Numbered from the stretch's first letter, positions 24,222-33,221 are shown. The stretch is 64,000 nucleotides of DNA from Gordonia gummivorans (GCF_022513585.1 NZ_JAKWBF010000020.1:1-64000); one strand, 5' to 3'. Translations and numbers: made by a program. Notes: generated from the sequence alone by a model not told the origin.

Positions 24222-25637
24222 ATGGTTGTGCACCGTGTTCTGAACACCATCTCAGCACGCCGTTCCGGAGCGCTGATCTCGACCTTTGCTGCCGTGCTGG
24301 CAGTTCCCCTGTTGGTGTCCGGCGCCGCGCCCGCGGCAGCCGACCCGCCCAACATGATCGGCGTTCCGCCACAGATTCCCCATGCGATCGACGGCACGGT
24401 GCCCGCTCCCCCGTACCCGCACCTGCGCCGCATTCCACAGCGGGCCGTGACACCCGGCATGAGTCGACGACTCCAGGAGCTGCGCGAAGCCGTCCTGCCC
24501 ACTCCGACCGGCGATCCGTTCTTCGACAGGTGGGCACCCGACCTGGCGCAACGCCGACCGGGCGAGTTGCTGGCGACCCGCGACGTGACCTGGCCGGCCG
24601 GATTGCTGGTGACCGCACCGATTTCGTCGGCCCGCCAGATCAAGTTCGCCACCCGTGATGCCATCGGTCGCCCGTCCTTCGGGACAGCCACCATTCTGAT
24701 TCCGAGGCAGGCATGGCAGGGTCGCGGTCCTCGACCCATCCTGGTCAACAACCTGCCCATAGACTCCCTCGGCGCGGCCTGCACCCCGGGTGCCACCCTC
24801 GCGCACGGCCTCGGTGCCGCAACGGGTTTCACCGACTTCTTTCCGCCCAGCTCACAACTCGCCCTCGCTCGCGGTTACTCGGTGATCGTGCCCGACCACC
24901 AGGGGCCGCGGATGGCCTATGCCGAACCCACCACCGCCGGCCATATCGTTCTCGACTCCCTGCGTGCGGCCGCCGCGTACAATCCGAAGCTGTTCGGGCG
25001 CAGCAGAATCGGCATCACCGGCTACTCGGGTGGCGCCATCGCCACCAACGGCGCCACCAAACTGGCTGCCGGCTACGCACCCGACGTCGCGCCCCGGATC
25101 GTCGGTGCGGCCCTCGGCGGCGTGCCCGCCGACTTCCGGATGCTCGTCGGCAGCATGAACGCCAATCTCGCGACCGGACTGTTCCACGCGGCGACCTTCG
25201 GCATCGCCCGCGAGCGACCGGAGATCCTCACCATGGCAAACCATGCGGCGCAATGGATTGCCAGTTCTCCGCTGAAGAACGTGTGCGTGCTACCGGCTGC
25301 CCTGGCCGGCCAGACGTTCATGCCCATGCAGTTGATGTCCAACGACCCCGACCCGTTCCGTTCCCCGGTGGCCGAGAACATCTACCGGGTCACCAAGATG
25401 TCCGACCGGAAATCCGTTGTGCCGCTTTATATCTACAACGGCACCTATGAATGGTGGATCCCCGCGGCAGGCGCCCGCAATCTCTTCCGCGAGCAGTGCC
25501 GCCTCGGCGCCACCGCCACCTACCGCGAGGTCTTCGCCGAACACCTCACCGGCATCATGGTCGGCTACCCGGACGCGATCACCTGGCTCGACGCACGGCT
25601 GCGTGGCATCCCCGCGCGGTCGACGTGCCGTCGGTGA
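24222..25637 (+). CDS. Secreted lipase (LIP family), tandem copy 1
   Basis: This 471-aa protein has a signal peptide (about residues 1-40, ALISTFAAVLAVPLLVSGAAPAAA). The secretory lipase fold follows: VPDHQGPRMAYAEP, the nucleophile GYSGGAIATNGATK, a Cys-rich C-terminal half (KNVCVLP, REQCRLG, RSTCRR) and a likely catalytic His in EHLTGIM. Enzymes of this type hydrolyse triacylglycerols and esters outside the cell. I chose the ATG at 24222 (MVVHRVLNT) with an AGGGG box upstream. It lies beside a close paralogue at 25834 and next to ramB/aceA, a sensible place for fatty-acid-releasing enzymes. Confidence 0.9.
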   Translation: MVVHRVLNTISARRSGALISTFAAVLAVPLLVSGAAPAAADPPNMIGVPPQIPHAIDGTVPAPPYPHLRRIPQRAVTPGMSRRLQELREAVLPTPTGDPFFDRWAPDLAQRRPGELLATRDVTWPAGLLVTAPISSARQIKFATRDAIGRPSFGTATILIPRQAWQGRGPRPILVNNLPIDSLGAACTPGATLAHGLGAATGFTDFFPPSSQLALARGYSVIVPDHQGPRMAYAEPTTAGHIVLDSLRAAAAYNPKLFGRSRIGITGYSGGAIATNGATKLAAGYAPDVAPRIVGAALGGVPADFRMLVGSMNANLATGLFHAATFGIARERPEILTMANHAAQWIASSPLKNVCVLPAALAGQTFMPMQLMSNDPDPFRSPVAENIYRVTKMSDRKSVVPLYIYNGTYEWWIPAAGARNLFREQCRLGATATYREVFAEHLTGIMVGYPDAITWLDARLRGIPARSTCRR

Positions 25638-25680
25638 TGCGAAGCTTCTGCTGATCCACCTCCCTGCCGCTTACCGCTCC

Positions 25681-25721
25681 CTGAGGTGCGAGCTTGCGAG
25701 CCTCGAAGGGCATGGTGAGAC
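25681..25721. repeat. REP element, single arm
   Basis: CTGAGGTGCGAGC, then GCGAGCCTCGAAGGGC and a GGTGAGAC tail match the left arm of the 98-bp palindromic elements at 37471-37568 and 62141-62238. The right arm is missing. Confidence 0.7.
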
Positions 25722-25833
25722 AACAACGCAGCTGGCAGGAACCATCTTGGCCGAATGTCCGACAGGGCTGTCGTGCACCCGATCTCGGCACACTCTAGAC
25801 TCCGGGCGGGGGCTGAGCACGGAGGAGTTGTCG

Positions 25834-27231
25834 ATGCCGGGTCGACCCTGGTCGCGTCGTTGGAAGCTGCGCACGATCGTCACGACGGTCACGATCGTCG
25901 CACTGGCGACGACCACCGCCACCGCGGCGGCCGACCCGCCGAATCTCATGCCTGCACCGGGTCAACTGTCCCACGACATCGAGGACGCTGTGCCGGCGCC
26001 GAACATTCCGCGACTCGCCCGGATCCCGATGCGCGCGCAGACGCCCGGCGCCGACCGCGCACTCCAGGAGCTGCGCGAAGCAATCATGCCGTCGCCCACC
26101 GGCGACCGGTTCTTCGACGACTGGCCCGCAGACCTGGCGAGGTACCGCCCCGGCGCGATCATGTCCACACGCGACGTCGCACCCGTCGCCGCGCCTCTAC
26201 TCGAGGTCCGGGTGCGCTATGCACGGCAGATCAAATTCCGCACCGTCGACGCTGCCGGCCGTCCGTTGTTCGCCACCGCCACACTGTTTGTGCCGCCGAC
26301 CACGTGGACAGGTCGCGGCAAGCGTCCGGTCATGGTGAACAACCCACCGATCGTCGCACTGGGCACGCGCTGTACCACCGGATACACCTTCGCGCACGGG
26401 AAGACCGACGACACCAACAGCACCGACCTACGACCGGAGACGACGCAGGAATCGCTCAAACGCGGGTACGCGGTGATCGTCCCCGACCACACCGGTGCAC
26501 GGATGGCGTATGCGGAGCCCTATGTCGCGGCGCATGTGGTTCTGGACGCGGTCCGGGCCGCAAGCGTCTACGACCCGAACAACTTCGGGTCCGGACCCCT
26601 GGTGATGCTCGGCTACTCCGGGGGCGCGATCGCCACCAACGCGACCGCGAAACTCGCGTCGTCGTATGCACCGGATGTGGCGAAGCGGTTCGTGGGTGCG
26701 GCAATTGGCGGTGTCCCGGCCGACTACCGTGCTTTGGCCGGTGCGATGAACGCGAACCTCGCGTCGGGCGTCTTCCACGCGGCGATCCTGGGAATAGCGC
26801 GTGAGCGGCCCGAGTTGCTGACGCTGGCCAACAATCTCGCCCGGCAACTCGCCACCAACGACTTCCTCAAGAATCTGTGCACCGGAACGATGGGCTATTT
26901 CGGCTTCACCTTCGGTGCCACCCAGATGCTGTCGACCGACCCGGACCCGTTCCGGACGCCGGCCGCCGAGCACGTCTTCGAGGTGACGGAGATGGCCGGC
27001 GACAAGGCCGCGATGCCGATCTTCATCTATCACGGCGCGCAGGAATGGTGGATTCCGGCGAGCCAGGCCCGATCACTGTTCGCCGAACAGTGTCGCCTCG
27101 ACGTCGACGCCACCTACCGCGAATACCCTGGGGAACACATGACCACCGTTTTCGTCGCGTTCCGGGACGCGTTGGCCTGGCTCGACGCGCGGTTGCAGGG
27201 TGTTCCGGCGCAGTCGAACTGCCGGGGCTGA
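25834..27231 (+). CDS. Secreted lipase (LIP family), tandem copy 2
   Basis: This 465-aa protein has a basic N-terminus and signal peptide (RTIVTTVTIVALATTTATAAA). Its order of motifs is the same as its neighbour: VPDHTGARMAYAEP, GYSGGAIATNATAK, GGVPADYRALAGAMNANLASG and Cys residues KNLCTG, AEQCRLD, QSNCRG. GGAGGAG lies 6 nt before the ATG. It differs from copy 1 in many loops, so the duplication is not recent. A single REP arm separates the two genes. Confidence 0.9.
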   Translation: MPGRPWSRRWKLRTIVTTVTIVALATTTATAAADPPNLMPAPGQLSHDIEDAVPAPNIPRLARIPMRAQTPGADRALQELREAIMPSPTGDRFFDDWPADLARYRPGAIMSTRDVAPVAAPLLEVRVRYARQIKFRTVDAAGRPLFATATLFVPPTTWTGRGKRPVMVNNPPIVALGTRCTTGYTFAHGKTDDTNSTDLRPETTQESLKRGYAVIVPDHTGARMAYAEPYVAAHVVLDAVRAASVYDPNNFGSGPLVMLGYSGGAIATNATAKLASSYAPDVAKRFVGAAIGGVPADYRALAGAMNANLASGVFHAAILGIARERPELLTLANNLARQLATNDFLKNLCTGTMGYFGFTFGATQMLSTDPDPFRTPAAEHVFEVTEMAGDKAAMPIFIYHGAQEWWIPASQARSLFAEQCRLDVDATYREYPGEHMTTVFVAFRDALAWLDARLQGVPAQSNCRG

Positions 27232-27260
27232 GGGGAACGTCGGCCACCCCACCCGTCGAG

Positions 27261-27716
27261 TCAGAAAACCAGCACGCGCACGTTCTCGGCGACGCACGCC
27301 GGCTTGTCGGCACCCTCGATCTCGACGACGTTCTTCACCACGACGTTGACTCCGGCCGGGGTCTCGTCGACCGAGGTGATGACCGCGTTGGCGCGGATGC
27401 GTGAACCCACGACGACCGGGTTGGGGAAGCGCACCTTGTTCAGTCCGTAGTTGATGACCAACTTGGGGCCCTCGACCGTGAAGATTCCGCCGGCCAGCAT
27501 CGGCAACAAGGACAGCGTGAGGTAGCCGTGGGCGATCGGAGCGCCGAACGGACCCGACTTCGCGCGCTCGGGGTCGACGTGAATCCACTGGTGATCGCCG
27601 GTCGCGTCGGCAAACGCGTTGACCCGATCCTGCGTGATCTCGAGCCATTCGCCCGATCCGAGGTCCTCGCCGATCGCGGCGGTGAGTTCTTCGACGGATG
27701 TGAATGTGCGCGCCAT
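27261..27716 (-). CDS. MaoC-like (R)-specific enoyl-CoA hydratase
   Basis: This 151-aa single-hotdog protein has the hydratase-2 motif ADATGDHQWIHVDPERA (catalytic Asp and His), then GPFGAPIAHGYLTLSLLP and INYGLNKVRFP. It closely resembles the HtdZ/Rv0130 type that hydrates 2-enoyl-CoA. I chose the ATG at 27716 (MARTFTSVEEL) because GGAG lies 7 nt upstream; an ATG 12 nt earlier is also in frame. It is convergent with the lipase and divergent from the CMD gene. Confidence 0.92.
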   Translation of the reverse strand: MARTFTSVEELTAAIGEDLGSGEWLEITQDRVNAFADATGDHQWIHVDPERAKSGPFGAPIAHGYLTLSLLPMLAGGIFTVEGPKLVINYGLNKVRFPNPVVVGSRIRANAVITSVDETPAGVNVVVKNVVEIEGADKPACVAENVRVLVF

Positions 27717-27782
27717 TGCGTTCTCCATGTTTCGTGATCTGGGTCTCGTGGATGTCCGGCGTCGTAGTCTACCGTTGCGTCC

Positions 27783-28322
27783 ATGAGCACCCCTCGCGTC
27801 ACTCCGGGAGAATTCTGGGATCTGGGACCCATCAACTGGGTCTTCGCGCGCGGCGCGGCCCGCGTGATCGGCGTCGACAACGCCCGCATATTCTCGACAC
27901 TGGGCCGCACCCGCGGTGTGTTCCGTGCCTGGCTGCACTACTCGGGACGCCTGATGCCGTTCGGCACCTTGTCGCGCAAGGAATCCGAGATGATCATCAT
28001 CCGCGTCGCACACTTGCGCAAGTGCGACTACGAACTCGATCATCACCGTCGCCTGGGACGCCGTGCGGGCATCGACGACGCGATGTTCGCCCAGATCCTC
28101 GCCGGGCCCGGCGACGCGGGCTGGGGAGATCGGGAACGCGCGATGCTGCGGGCGGTCGACGAGCTGATCGAGAATCAGGACATCTCCGACACCGCGTGGT
28201 CGGCGCTTACGCGCCACCTCGATGATCGCCGGCTGATCGCGTTCGTCCTGCTGGCCGGACAGTACGACACGCTCGCCACGACCATCCACACGTTGCGCAT
28301 CCAGCGCGACACCCGGGTCTGA
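27783..28322 (+). CDS. Carboxymuconolactone decarboxylase (AhpD-like) family protein
   Basis: This 179-aa alpha-helical protein has the CMD core KESEMIIIRVAHLRKCDYELDHHRRLGRRAG (Cys and paired His of the family) and a preceding FRAWLHYSGRLMP. It fits Rv0464c, which lies next to ramB in M. tuberculosis. CMD proteins of this kind are peroxidase-like or of unknown substrate; only one of the two AhpD Cys is present. The next gene starts one base after its stop. Confidence 0.88.
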   Translation: MSTPRVTPGEFWDLGPINWVFARGAARVIGVDNARIFSTLGRTRGVFRAWLHYSGRLMPFGTLSRKESEMIIIRVAHLRKCDYELDHHRRLGRRAGIDDAMFAQILAGPGDAGWGDRERAMLRAVDELIENQDISDTAWSALTRHLDDRRLIAFVLLAGQYDTLATTIHTLRIQRDTRV

Positions 28323-28323
28323 C

Positions 28324-28962
28324 ATGGAGTCCTTGAGCCAGCGGTTCATGCAGAACCCACTCTTTGCCCAAGTCTACGAACATCTTTGGCGCCCGACGTT
28401 CACCCGGCTGTTCAGCTTCGGCGGCACCGCGACCGAAGACTACGACCGCGCCCTGCAGGCCTACCTGTGCCGTCCCGGTGAGCGCCTGGTCCTCGACGTC
28501 GCCTGCGGCCCAGGAAATTACACCCGACGCATCGCCGACGGCCTCACCGGCGACGGACGGTGCATCGGCATCGACTACTCCGCCCCCATGCTCACGCAGG
28601 CAGCACGCACCAACACCACCGAGAAGACCGGGTACGTGCGTGGTGACGCACACGCGATGCCGTTCGCCGACAACACCTTCGACACGGTGACCTGCCTCGC
28701 GGCGCTCTACCTGATCCCCGACCCCCTGCCCGTGCTCGATGAGCTCGCCCGGGTGACCAAGCCGGGCGGCGAGGTCATCATCTTCACCTCCGTGGTCACC
28801 AGGGTCAGCGCGCTGCCCGGGGTCCGCGAAGCGGCCGGCGCGACCGGCTACCGGATCTTCGATCGCCACGAGATCGTCGACGGATTGCGCAACGCCGGAC
28901 TCGACGACGTCGAGCAGACCATCACCGGCCAGGGTCAGTACGTTATCGGCGTCAAACCCTGA
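28324..28962 (+). CDS. UbiE-like class I methyltransferase
   Basis: This 212-aa protein has SAM motif I VLDVACGPGNYTRRIA, an acidic IGIDYSAPML, GDAHAMPFADNTFDTVTC and VTKPGGEVIIF. This is the UbiE/COQ5-like pattern; the substrate is unknown. It starts one base after the CMD gene's stop, so they are co-transcribed. Confidence 0.88.
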   Translation: MESLSQRFMQNPLFAQVYEHLWRPTFTRLFSFGGTATEDYDRALQAYLCRPGERLVLDVACGPGNYTRRIADGLTGDGRCIGIDYSAPMLTQAARTNTTEKTGYVRGDAHAMPFADNTFDTVTCLAALYLIPDPLPVLDELARVTKPGGEVIIFTSVVTRVSALPGVREAAGATGYRIFDRHEIVDGLRNAGLDDVEQTITGQGQYVIGVKP

Positions 28963-29235
28963 TCCGACGAAGTCGTGTCCCTCTGTTGACCTGGGCCAAT
29001 GCGTCGACCGCCGCCCTCCACCTGGTGGTTGAGTAGGACGAGGCGCCAGCCGAGTCCGTATCGAAACCACGTAAGCCGAGAATGTCGGCGACCACGGGGT
29101 GCGGACATGGAAGTCTCACCGGATTTCGATACGGCTCGCCCCGAGGGGCTCGCCTACTCAATCAGCACGGGTAGCGAGGAGATATCGACACCTATCAGCA
29201 GGCAGCCAGAATTGTCGACCATTTGGAGTAGAGCT
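28963..29235. repeat. Intergenic region with REP-like inverted repeat
   Basis: About 305 bp separate the two methyltransferase genes. Arms near 29022-29070 (GGTTGAGTAGGACGAGGCG ... GTATCGAAACCAC) and 29121-29170 (GGATTTCGATACGGCTCG ... GCCTACTCAATC) are inverted partners. This is the second REP family seen in the window. There is no coding sequence. Confidence 0.65.
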
Positions 29236-29247
29236 ATCCTCTAAATA
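29229..29247. promoter_or_regulatory. Shared box, copy 1, with TAGAG/CTCTA dyad
   Basis: ATCCTCTAAATA (29236-29247) recurs on the opposite strand at 31196-31207. Here it forms the right part of the dyad TAGAG-CTATC-CTCTA. It lies about 20 bp upstream of the methyltransferase start, an operator position for the HTH protein encoded at 30483. Confidence 0.5.
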
Positions 29248-29267
29248 GCCGATCCCGAGGAGTAGTG

Positions 29268-30082
29268 ATGTCCGGTCAGCAGGCCAGCCACGATGAACTG
29301 CCGTTTGCCGCACGCAAGACCGAGGACATGCCCGGTCACTGGTTGCTGGCACGACTGGGCAAGCTGGTGCTGCGGCCCGGTGGTCGTGAGCTCACCGAGC
29401 AACTGCTCGACGACGCCGAGTTGAGCGACGCCGACGTCCTCGAGATCGCGCCGGGTCTCGGCAAGACCGCACGGTCCATCATCGATCGAAACCCGAAAAC
29501 CTATGTGGGCGTCGAATCCGACTCTGCGGCCGCCGGGCTCACCGAGGACGTCGTCGGCGATCGTGGGCGCGTCATCCCCGGCGACGCCGCGGCAACCGGA
29601 CTCGACGCCGACAGCGTCGTCGTAGCGATCGGCGAGGCGATGCTGACGATGCAATCGGACCGGGCCAAGGCCGACATCGTTGCCGAGGCCTTCCGCGTGC
29701 TGCGGCCCGGCGGACGCTACGCCATCCACGAACTCGCACTCCATCCCGACACCCTGCCCGACGAGGCGAAGACCGAGATCCGCAAACAACTCGCGCGCTC
29801 GATCAAGGTCAACGCCCGACCGCTCACCGAGCAGGAATGGCGAAAGCTGTTGACCGACGCCGGTTTCGAGATCGCGAAGGTAGGCTTCGCCAAGATGGCG
29901 CTGTTGCAGCCGCGGCGCGTGCTCGCCGACGAGGGGCCGCTGCGAACGCTCAAGTTCGTCGCAACGTGCTGCGCGACAAGGACGCACGCAGCCGCGTCCT
30001 CGGCATGCGCGCCACGTTCACCAAGTATCGGGACCAACTCGCGGCCATCGAGGTCATTGCCGTGAAACCGAACCAGTCATGA
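29268..30082 (+). pseudogene. Class I methyltransferase gene with an apparent single-base frameshift
   Basis: GAGGAG precedes the ATG at 29268. Motifs: VLEIAPGLGKTARSI, YVGVESDS, VLRPGGRYAIHELALHP. After LRTLKFV (about 29958) the frame drifts into low-complexity codons. The next frame continues sensibly (RNVLRDKDARSRVLGMRATF, then TKYRDQLAAIEVIAVKPN) and ends at 30082. In that frame the TGA overlaps the cupin ATG (ATGA), as expected in an operon. One missing C in GTC[C]GCAAC at about 29958-29961 explains it. The intact protein would be about 271 aa. A sequencing error or a true recent mutation are both possible. Confidence 0.75.
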
Positions 30083-30429
30083 GCCCCGCACACACCCGCA
30101 CGTCGACCACCGTGACAGGTCTCGCCGACCTGACCGGCGACGGCACCGGCCCGCGACCCGACATCACCGCGATGGCCCGCGCCACCGGCGTGAACATCCT
30201 CCGCCTGTCGTTTCGGGCGGGGCAGTCGATGGCCGATCATCGGGCCGGACGCCCCATCCTGGTGCTCGGACAAGTCGGCGAGGTGCAGTTCACGATCGGC
30301 GACGAGAACGTGACAGTGCGCCCGGGCTCGGCCGTCCACGTCGAGACCGGCGTCACCCATGCGCTCACCGCTGTCACCGACGCCGTCGTCACCCTGCTCA
30401 TCCTCGAAGACGTAGCCGAGACCGGATGA
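30079..30429 (+). CDS. Small cupin-domain protein
   Basis: This 116-aa single-cupin protein has GQVGEVQFTIGDENVTVRPGSAVHVETGVTHAL. The usual metal-binding His set is only partly present (MADHRAG, THAL). The ATG overlaps the stop of the methyltransferase in its corrected frame. It is probably part of a methyltransferase-cupin-HTH operon. Single-domain cupins of this size often sense or bind small ligands; none can be named. Confidence 0.8.
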   Translation: MSPAHTRTSTTVTGLADLTGDGTGPRPDITAMARATGVNILRLSFRAGQSMADHRAGRPILVLGQVGEVQFTIGDENVTVRPGSAVHVETGVTHALTAVTDAVVTLLILEDVAETG

Positions 30430-30482
30430 GCGCAAGCCCGTAAAGTCCTGGACACAGCCCAGATTCACCCCAGGAGCAGCCC

Positions 30483-31184
30483 ATGCCCGCATCCCGTTCG
30501 CGCGACAACGCGCAACGCGACAAGGTGCTCGCCATCCTTGCCGATCGCGGCGCGCCGGTGGATGCGCGCGAGGTCGCCGACGCCCTCGACATCCACGTGA
30601 CCACCGCGCGTTTCCATCTGAACAAACTCGTGTCCGACGACGCCGCGTCGACCGTCGAACTACGCTCGACGACCGCCGGCCGACCCCGGATCGGCTATCG
30701 GGCCGTGTCCGCGCCACCGGTCGACGACCTCATCGGACACTTGCTGGCACAACTCGGTTCCACCTCGGCCGCACGAGAACACGCCGCCGCCGACGCCGGC
30801 CGCGTGTGGGCCGACGTCAACGCGCTGTCTCGCCTCAACCCACCGTCGCATGCCGATGTGGCACTGCCGGATCCGATCACGGTCGCGGTCGAGACCCTGA
30901 CCGCTCTCGGATTCCGCGTGTCCATCGTCATGAGCGCGTTCGGCACCCACGAACTCCGCATCTGCTCCTGCCCCCTCAAGGACATCGGGCGCCATCATCC
31001 CGAAGTCGCGCGCGGGGTGGCCCGCGGCGTCATCGAACAGACCCTGGCGTCGAGTTCTGCCGCCTTGGCGTCGCAGTACCTGGTCGACGTCGTACCCGAT
31101 CCCGCGGGCGACTGCGAGATCACCCTTCGGCTGTCGCGGGTGCGCGCGACAGAACCCGCGGCGACGGATGTCACACAGCGATAA
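30483..31184 (+). CDS. Winged-helix transcriptional regulator with C-terminal Cys cluster
   Basis: This 233-aa protein has an N-terminal ArsR/DeoR-like winged helix (DNAQRDKVLAILADRGAPVDAREVADALDIHVTTARFHLNKLV). Its C-terminal domain has RICSCPLKDIGRHHPEVARGV and a later GDCEI. Two close Cys plus a third, with HPEV, recall the Fe-S-binding SufR-like regulators. A cofactor role is inference. It is the third gene of the cluster; a box repeated at 29236 and 31196 flanks it and is the obvious operator candidate. GGAGCAG precedes the ATG. Confidence 0.82.
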   Translation: MPASRSRDNAQRDKVLAILADRGAPVDAREVADALDIHVTTARFHLNKLVSDDAASTVELRSTTAGRPRIGYRAVSAPPVDDLIGHLLAQLGSTSAAREHAAADAGRVWADVNALSRLNPPSHADVALPDPITVAVETLTALGFRVSIVMSAFGTHELRICSCPLKDIGRHHPEVARGVARGVIEQTLASSSAALASQYLVDVVPDPAGDCEITLRLSRVRATEPAATDVTQR

Positions 31185-31195
31185 GGGTTGCCTCA

Positions 31196-31207
31196 TATTT
31201 AGAGGAT
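31196..31207. promoter_or_regulatory. Shared box, copy 2, before the MTB12-like gene
   Basis: TATTTAGAGGAT is the exact reverse complement of the 12-bp box at 29236-29247. It lies 13 bp before the ATG of the MTB12-like gene and covers the only possible RBS (GAGGA), so a bound protein could block translation start or transcription. Confidence 0.5.
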
Positions 31208-31220
31208 TAGATTCCTTTTT

Positions 31221-31697
31221 ATGTCCACATTCCGCACCGCCCTGATCGCCGTCGTCGCCCTGATGCTCGCCATCACCGGAGTCCTGGTCGCCGGCGGACC
31301 CGCACAAGCCAAGACCTTCCCGCCGAACTTCAAGGTCACCACCGACCGCCCCACCCTGGCCGACCTCAACGACATCGTCGAATTCCTGGTCGAAACACCG
31401 GCGTCCGACCAGGCCAAGGCCGCCAACGTGGAAGGCGGGATGAACGCCGTCGTCGTTCCCAAGACCGTCTACAGCCTCGGCTTGTTCCGAGCGCCCCGCG
31501 GCTGGAACGAGGTCACCGGACCGCTCGTCCAGCGCGGCAACAGCGTCACCGCGACCCTGAACAGCGGCTCCGTCGGCCGCCCCACCATCATGATGACCGT
31601 CGAGTTCAAGAAGCTCGACGGCAACTGGAAGCTGTCGGCGAACTCCCTGTGCCAGGGCGTCAAGACAGTGGGCCTCAACATCTACTGCAACCGCTGA
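31221..31697 (+). CDS. Secreted MTB12-like low-molecular-weight antigen
   Basis: This 158-aa protein has a cleavable signal peptide (ALIAVVALMLAITGVLVAGGPAQA). The mature domain resembles the MTB12/CFP-2 C-terminal domain (SDQAKAANVEGG, VTATLNSGSVGRPTIMMTVEF, DGNWKLSANSLC) with two Cys near the end that may pair (SLCQG, IYCNR). In mycobacteria these are abundant exported proteins of unknown function. It stands apart from its neighbours, with a regulatory box close to the start. Confidence 0.85.
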   Translation: MSTFRTALIAVVALMLAITGVLVAGGPAQAKTFPPNFKVTTDRPTLADLNDIVEFLVETPASDQAKAANVEGGMNAVVVPKTVYSLGLFRAPRGWNEVTGPLVQRGNSVTATLNSGSVGRPTIMMTVEFKKLDGNWKLSANSLCQGVKTVGLNIYCNR

Positions 31698-31714
31698 GGC
31701 GCTCGGCCACGAGA

Positions 31715-32425
31715 ATGATCGAGATCGATCGCCTGACGGTCCGCCTCGGTGGGCAGACCGTCCTCGACGAGGTGTCGGCAACCGTGCGCCCGGGAGAACT
31801 CGTGTATCTCCTGGGCCGCAACGGCGCCGGAAAGTCCACCCTGCTGCGCACCGTCTCCGGCATCACCCGGCCCGACGGCGGCACGGCCAGGGTCAACGGC
31901 AGATACCTTGCGCGGCAGTGTCGTCCGCTCACGGAGGTCGGCATCCACCTCGGCGCCGATGCCCATCATCCCGGCCACACCGCGCGACGCCATCTGCACG
32001 GGCTCGCCGACGCGGGCGGAGTCGATCGGCGCCGGGCCGACGAACTCCTCGACAAGGTGGGGCTGGCAGAGTCCGCGACGCGACGCGTCTCCGACTTCTC
32101 TCTCGGCATGACGCAGCGTCTCGGGTTGGCGGCCGCACTCCTCGGCGACGCACCGACGATCCTGCTCGACGAGCCGGTCAACGGCCTCGACATCGACGGA
32201 ATCCGTTGGCTGCGCAATCTTTTGCGCGAGCTCACCGCCGAGGGCCGCTGCCTGCTCACCGCATCGCACCTCATGGACGAAGTGGCCCGGACCGGCGATC
32301 GGGTGATCGTCCTCGACCGTGGACGGATCATCGCCGACGCAGGTGTCGACGACTTCGTCGTCGGGCACGCCTCTCTCGAAGACGCGTATGTCGCGGCGGT
32401 CGGCGGTACGACGCATGGCCACTGA
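31715..32425 (+). CDS. ABC transporter ATP-binding protein
   Basis: This 236-aa cytoplasmic ATPase has Walker A (GRNGAGKSTLL), the signature FSLGMTQRLGLAAAL, Walker B (TILLDEP) and a switch His (LTASHLMDE). This is the CcmA/DrrA-like exporter type. No RBS is obvious before the ATG at 31715. It overlaps the next gene, its membrane partner, by 11 bp. Confidence 0.92.
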   Translation: MIEIDRLTVRLGGQTVLDEVSATVRPGELVYLLGRNGAGKSTLLRTVSGITRPDGGTARVNGRYLARQCRPLTEVGIHLGADAHHPGHTARRHLHGLADAGGVDRRRADELLDKVGLAESATRRVSDFSLGMTQRLGLAAALLGDAPTILLDEPVNGLDIDGIRWLRNLLRELTAEGRCLLTASHLMDEVARTGDRVIVLDRGRIIADAGVDDFVVGHASLEDAYVAAVGGTTHGH

Positions 32426-33221
32426 TCGTTTGCGCTGCGCCACTGGCCAACTCGGACGCGCAGTACGTGCGGAGATCACCCGATCCGGCGGCCGCCGAAG
32501 CATCCTGCTCTTCGGCGCCATCCCGGCTGCCGTGCTGCTCCCGCTGATCATCACGCTGGGAGTGGCGATGGTGAGCGAGCGCTTCGCGTCGATCTCGAGC
32601 ACCATCCAGGTCACGTCGGTGGCGACCACCAACTCGGTTTACTGGGTCATCACCTTCACCGTGATCGCCTGGGCGGTGATTGCGACGTTCGCGCAGGCCA
32701 CCGGCGAGCGCGGCGCGGTGGGCGAGATGTCGCGCTACCTGTATCCGCGGTCGGCCACGGCTGCGCTGGTCCGGTGGATCGTTTACGGAGCGTGGGCTGC
32801 ACTCTGCTCGGCGCTCTTGGTATCTGCGGTGATGTTGTTGCTGCCCAACGTCTTTCCCCGCGTTTACGCTGGCGTCGACATCGCCTCTGCGGCAGGTGTG
32901 CGATTCATCGTGACCGTGCCGATCTACGGCGTGTTCGCCGTCGGCATCGGGGTGGGACTCGCCGCGATCGTCGGGCACCCGGCCACCTCGGTCGCGATTC
33001 TTCTCGGCTGGACCTACATCGTCGAGAATGCGATCAGCCTCATCCCGAACGGCTACACGCTGCAGTCGTACATGCCCTTCCTCAACGGCGTCTACGCCAC
33101 CGGACAGGAACTCGCGTTCCTGCCGCCGTGGGGCGTCGACGGCGCACTGGCATACGTCGCGGCGATTGCCACGGCCGTCTTCGTCCTCGGATGCGGCGTG
33201 CTCACGCTGCGTCGGCGCTGA
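32415..33221 (+). CDS. ABC transporter permease
   Basis: This 268-aa integral membrane protein has about six hydrophobic segments (SILLFGAIPAAVLLPLIITL, VYWVITFTVIAWAVIATFAQA, and others). It is the ABC-2 type partner of the ATPase at 31715-32425, whose stop it overlaps. The transported molecule is unknown. The next gene, a SARP-type activator on the same strand, may control it. Confidence 0.88.
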   Translation: MATDRLRCATGQLGRAVRAEITRSGGRRSILLFGAIPAAVLLPLIITLGVAMVSERFASISSTIQVTSVATTNSVYWVITFTVIAWAVIATFAQATGERGAVGEMSRYLYPRSATAALVRWIVYGAWAALCSALLVSAVMLLLPNVFPRVYAGVDIASAAGVRFIVTVPIYGVFAVGIGVGLAAIVGHPATSVAILLGWTYIVENAISLIPNGYTLQSYMPFLNGVYATGQELAFLPPWGVDGALAYVAAIATAVFVLGCGVLTLRRR

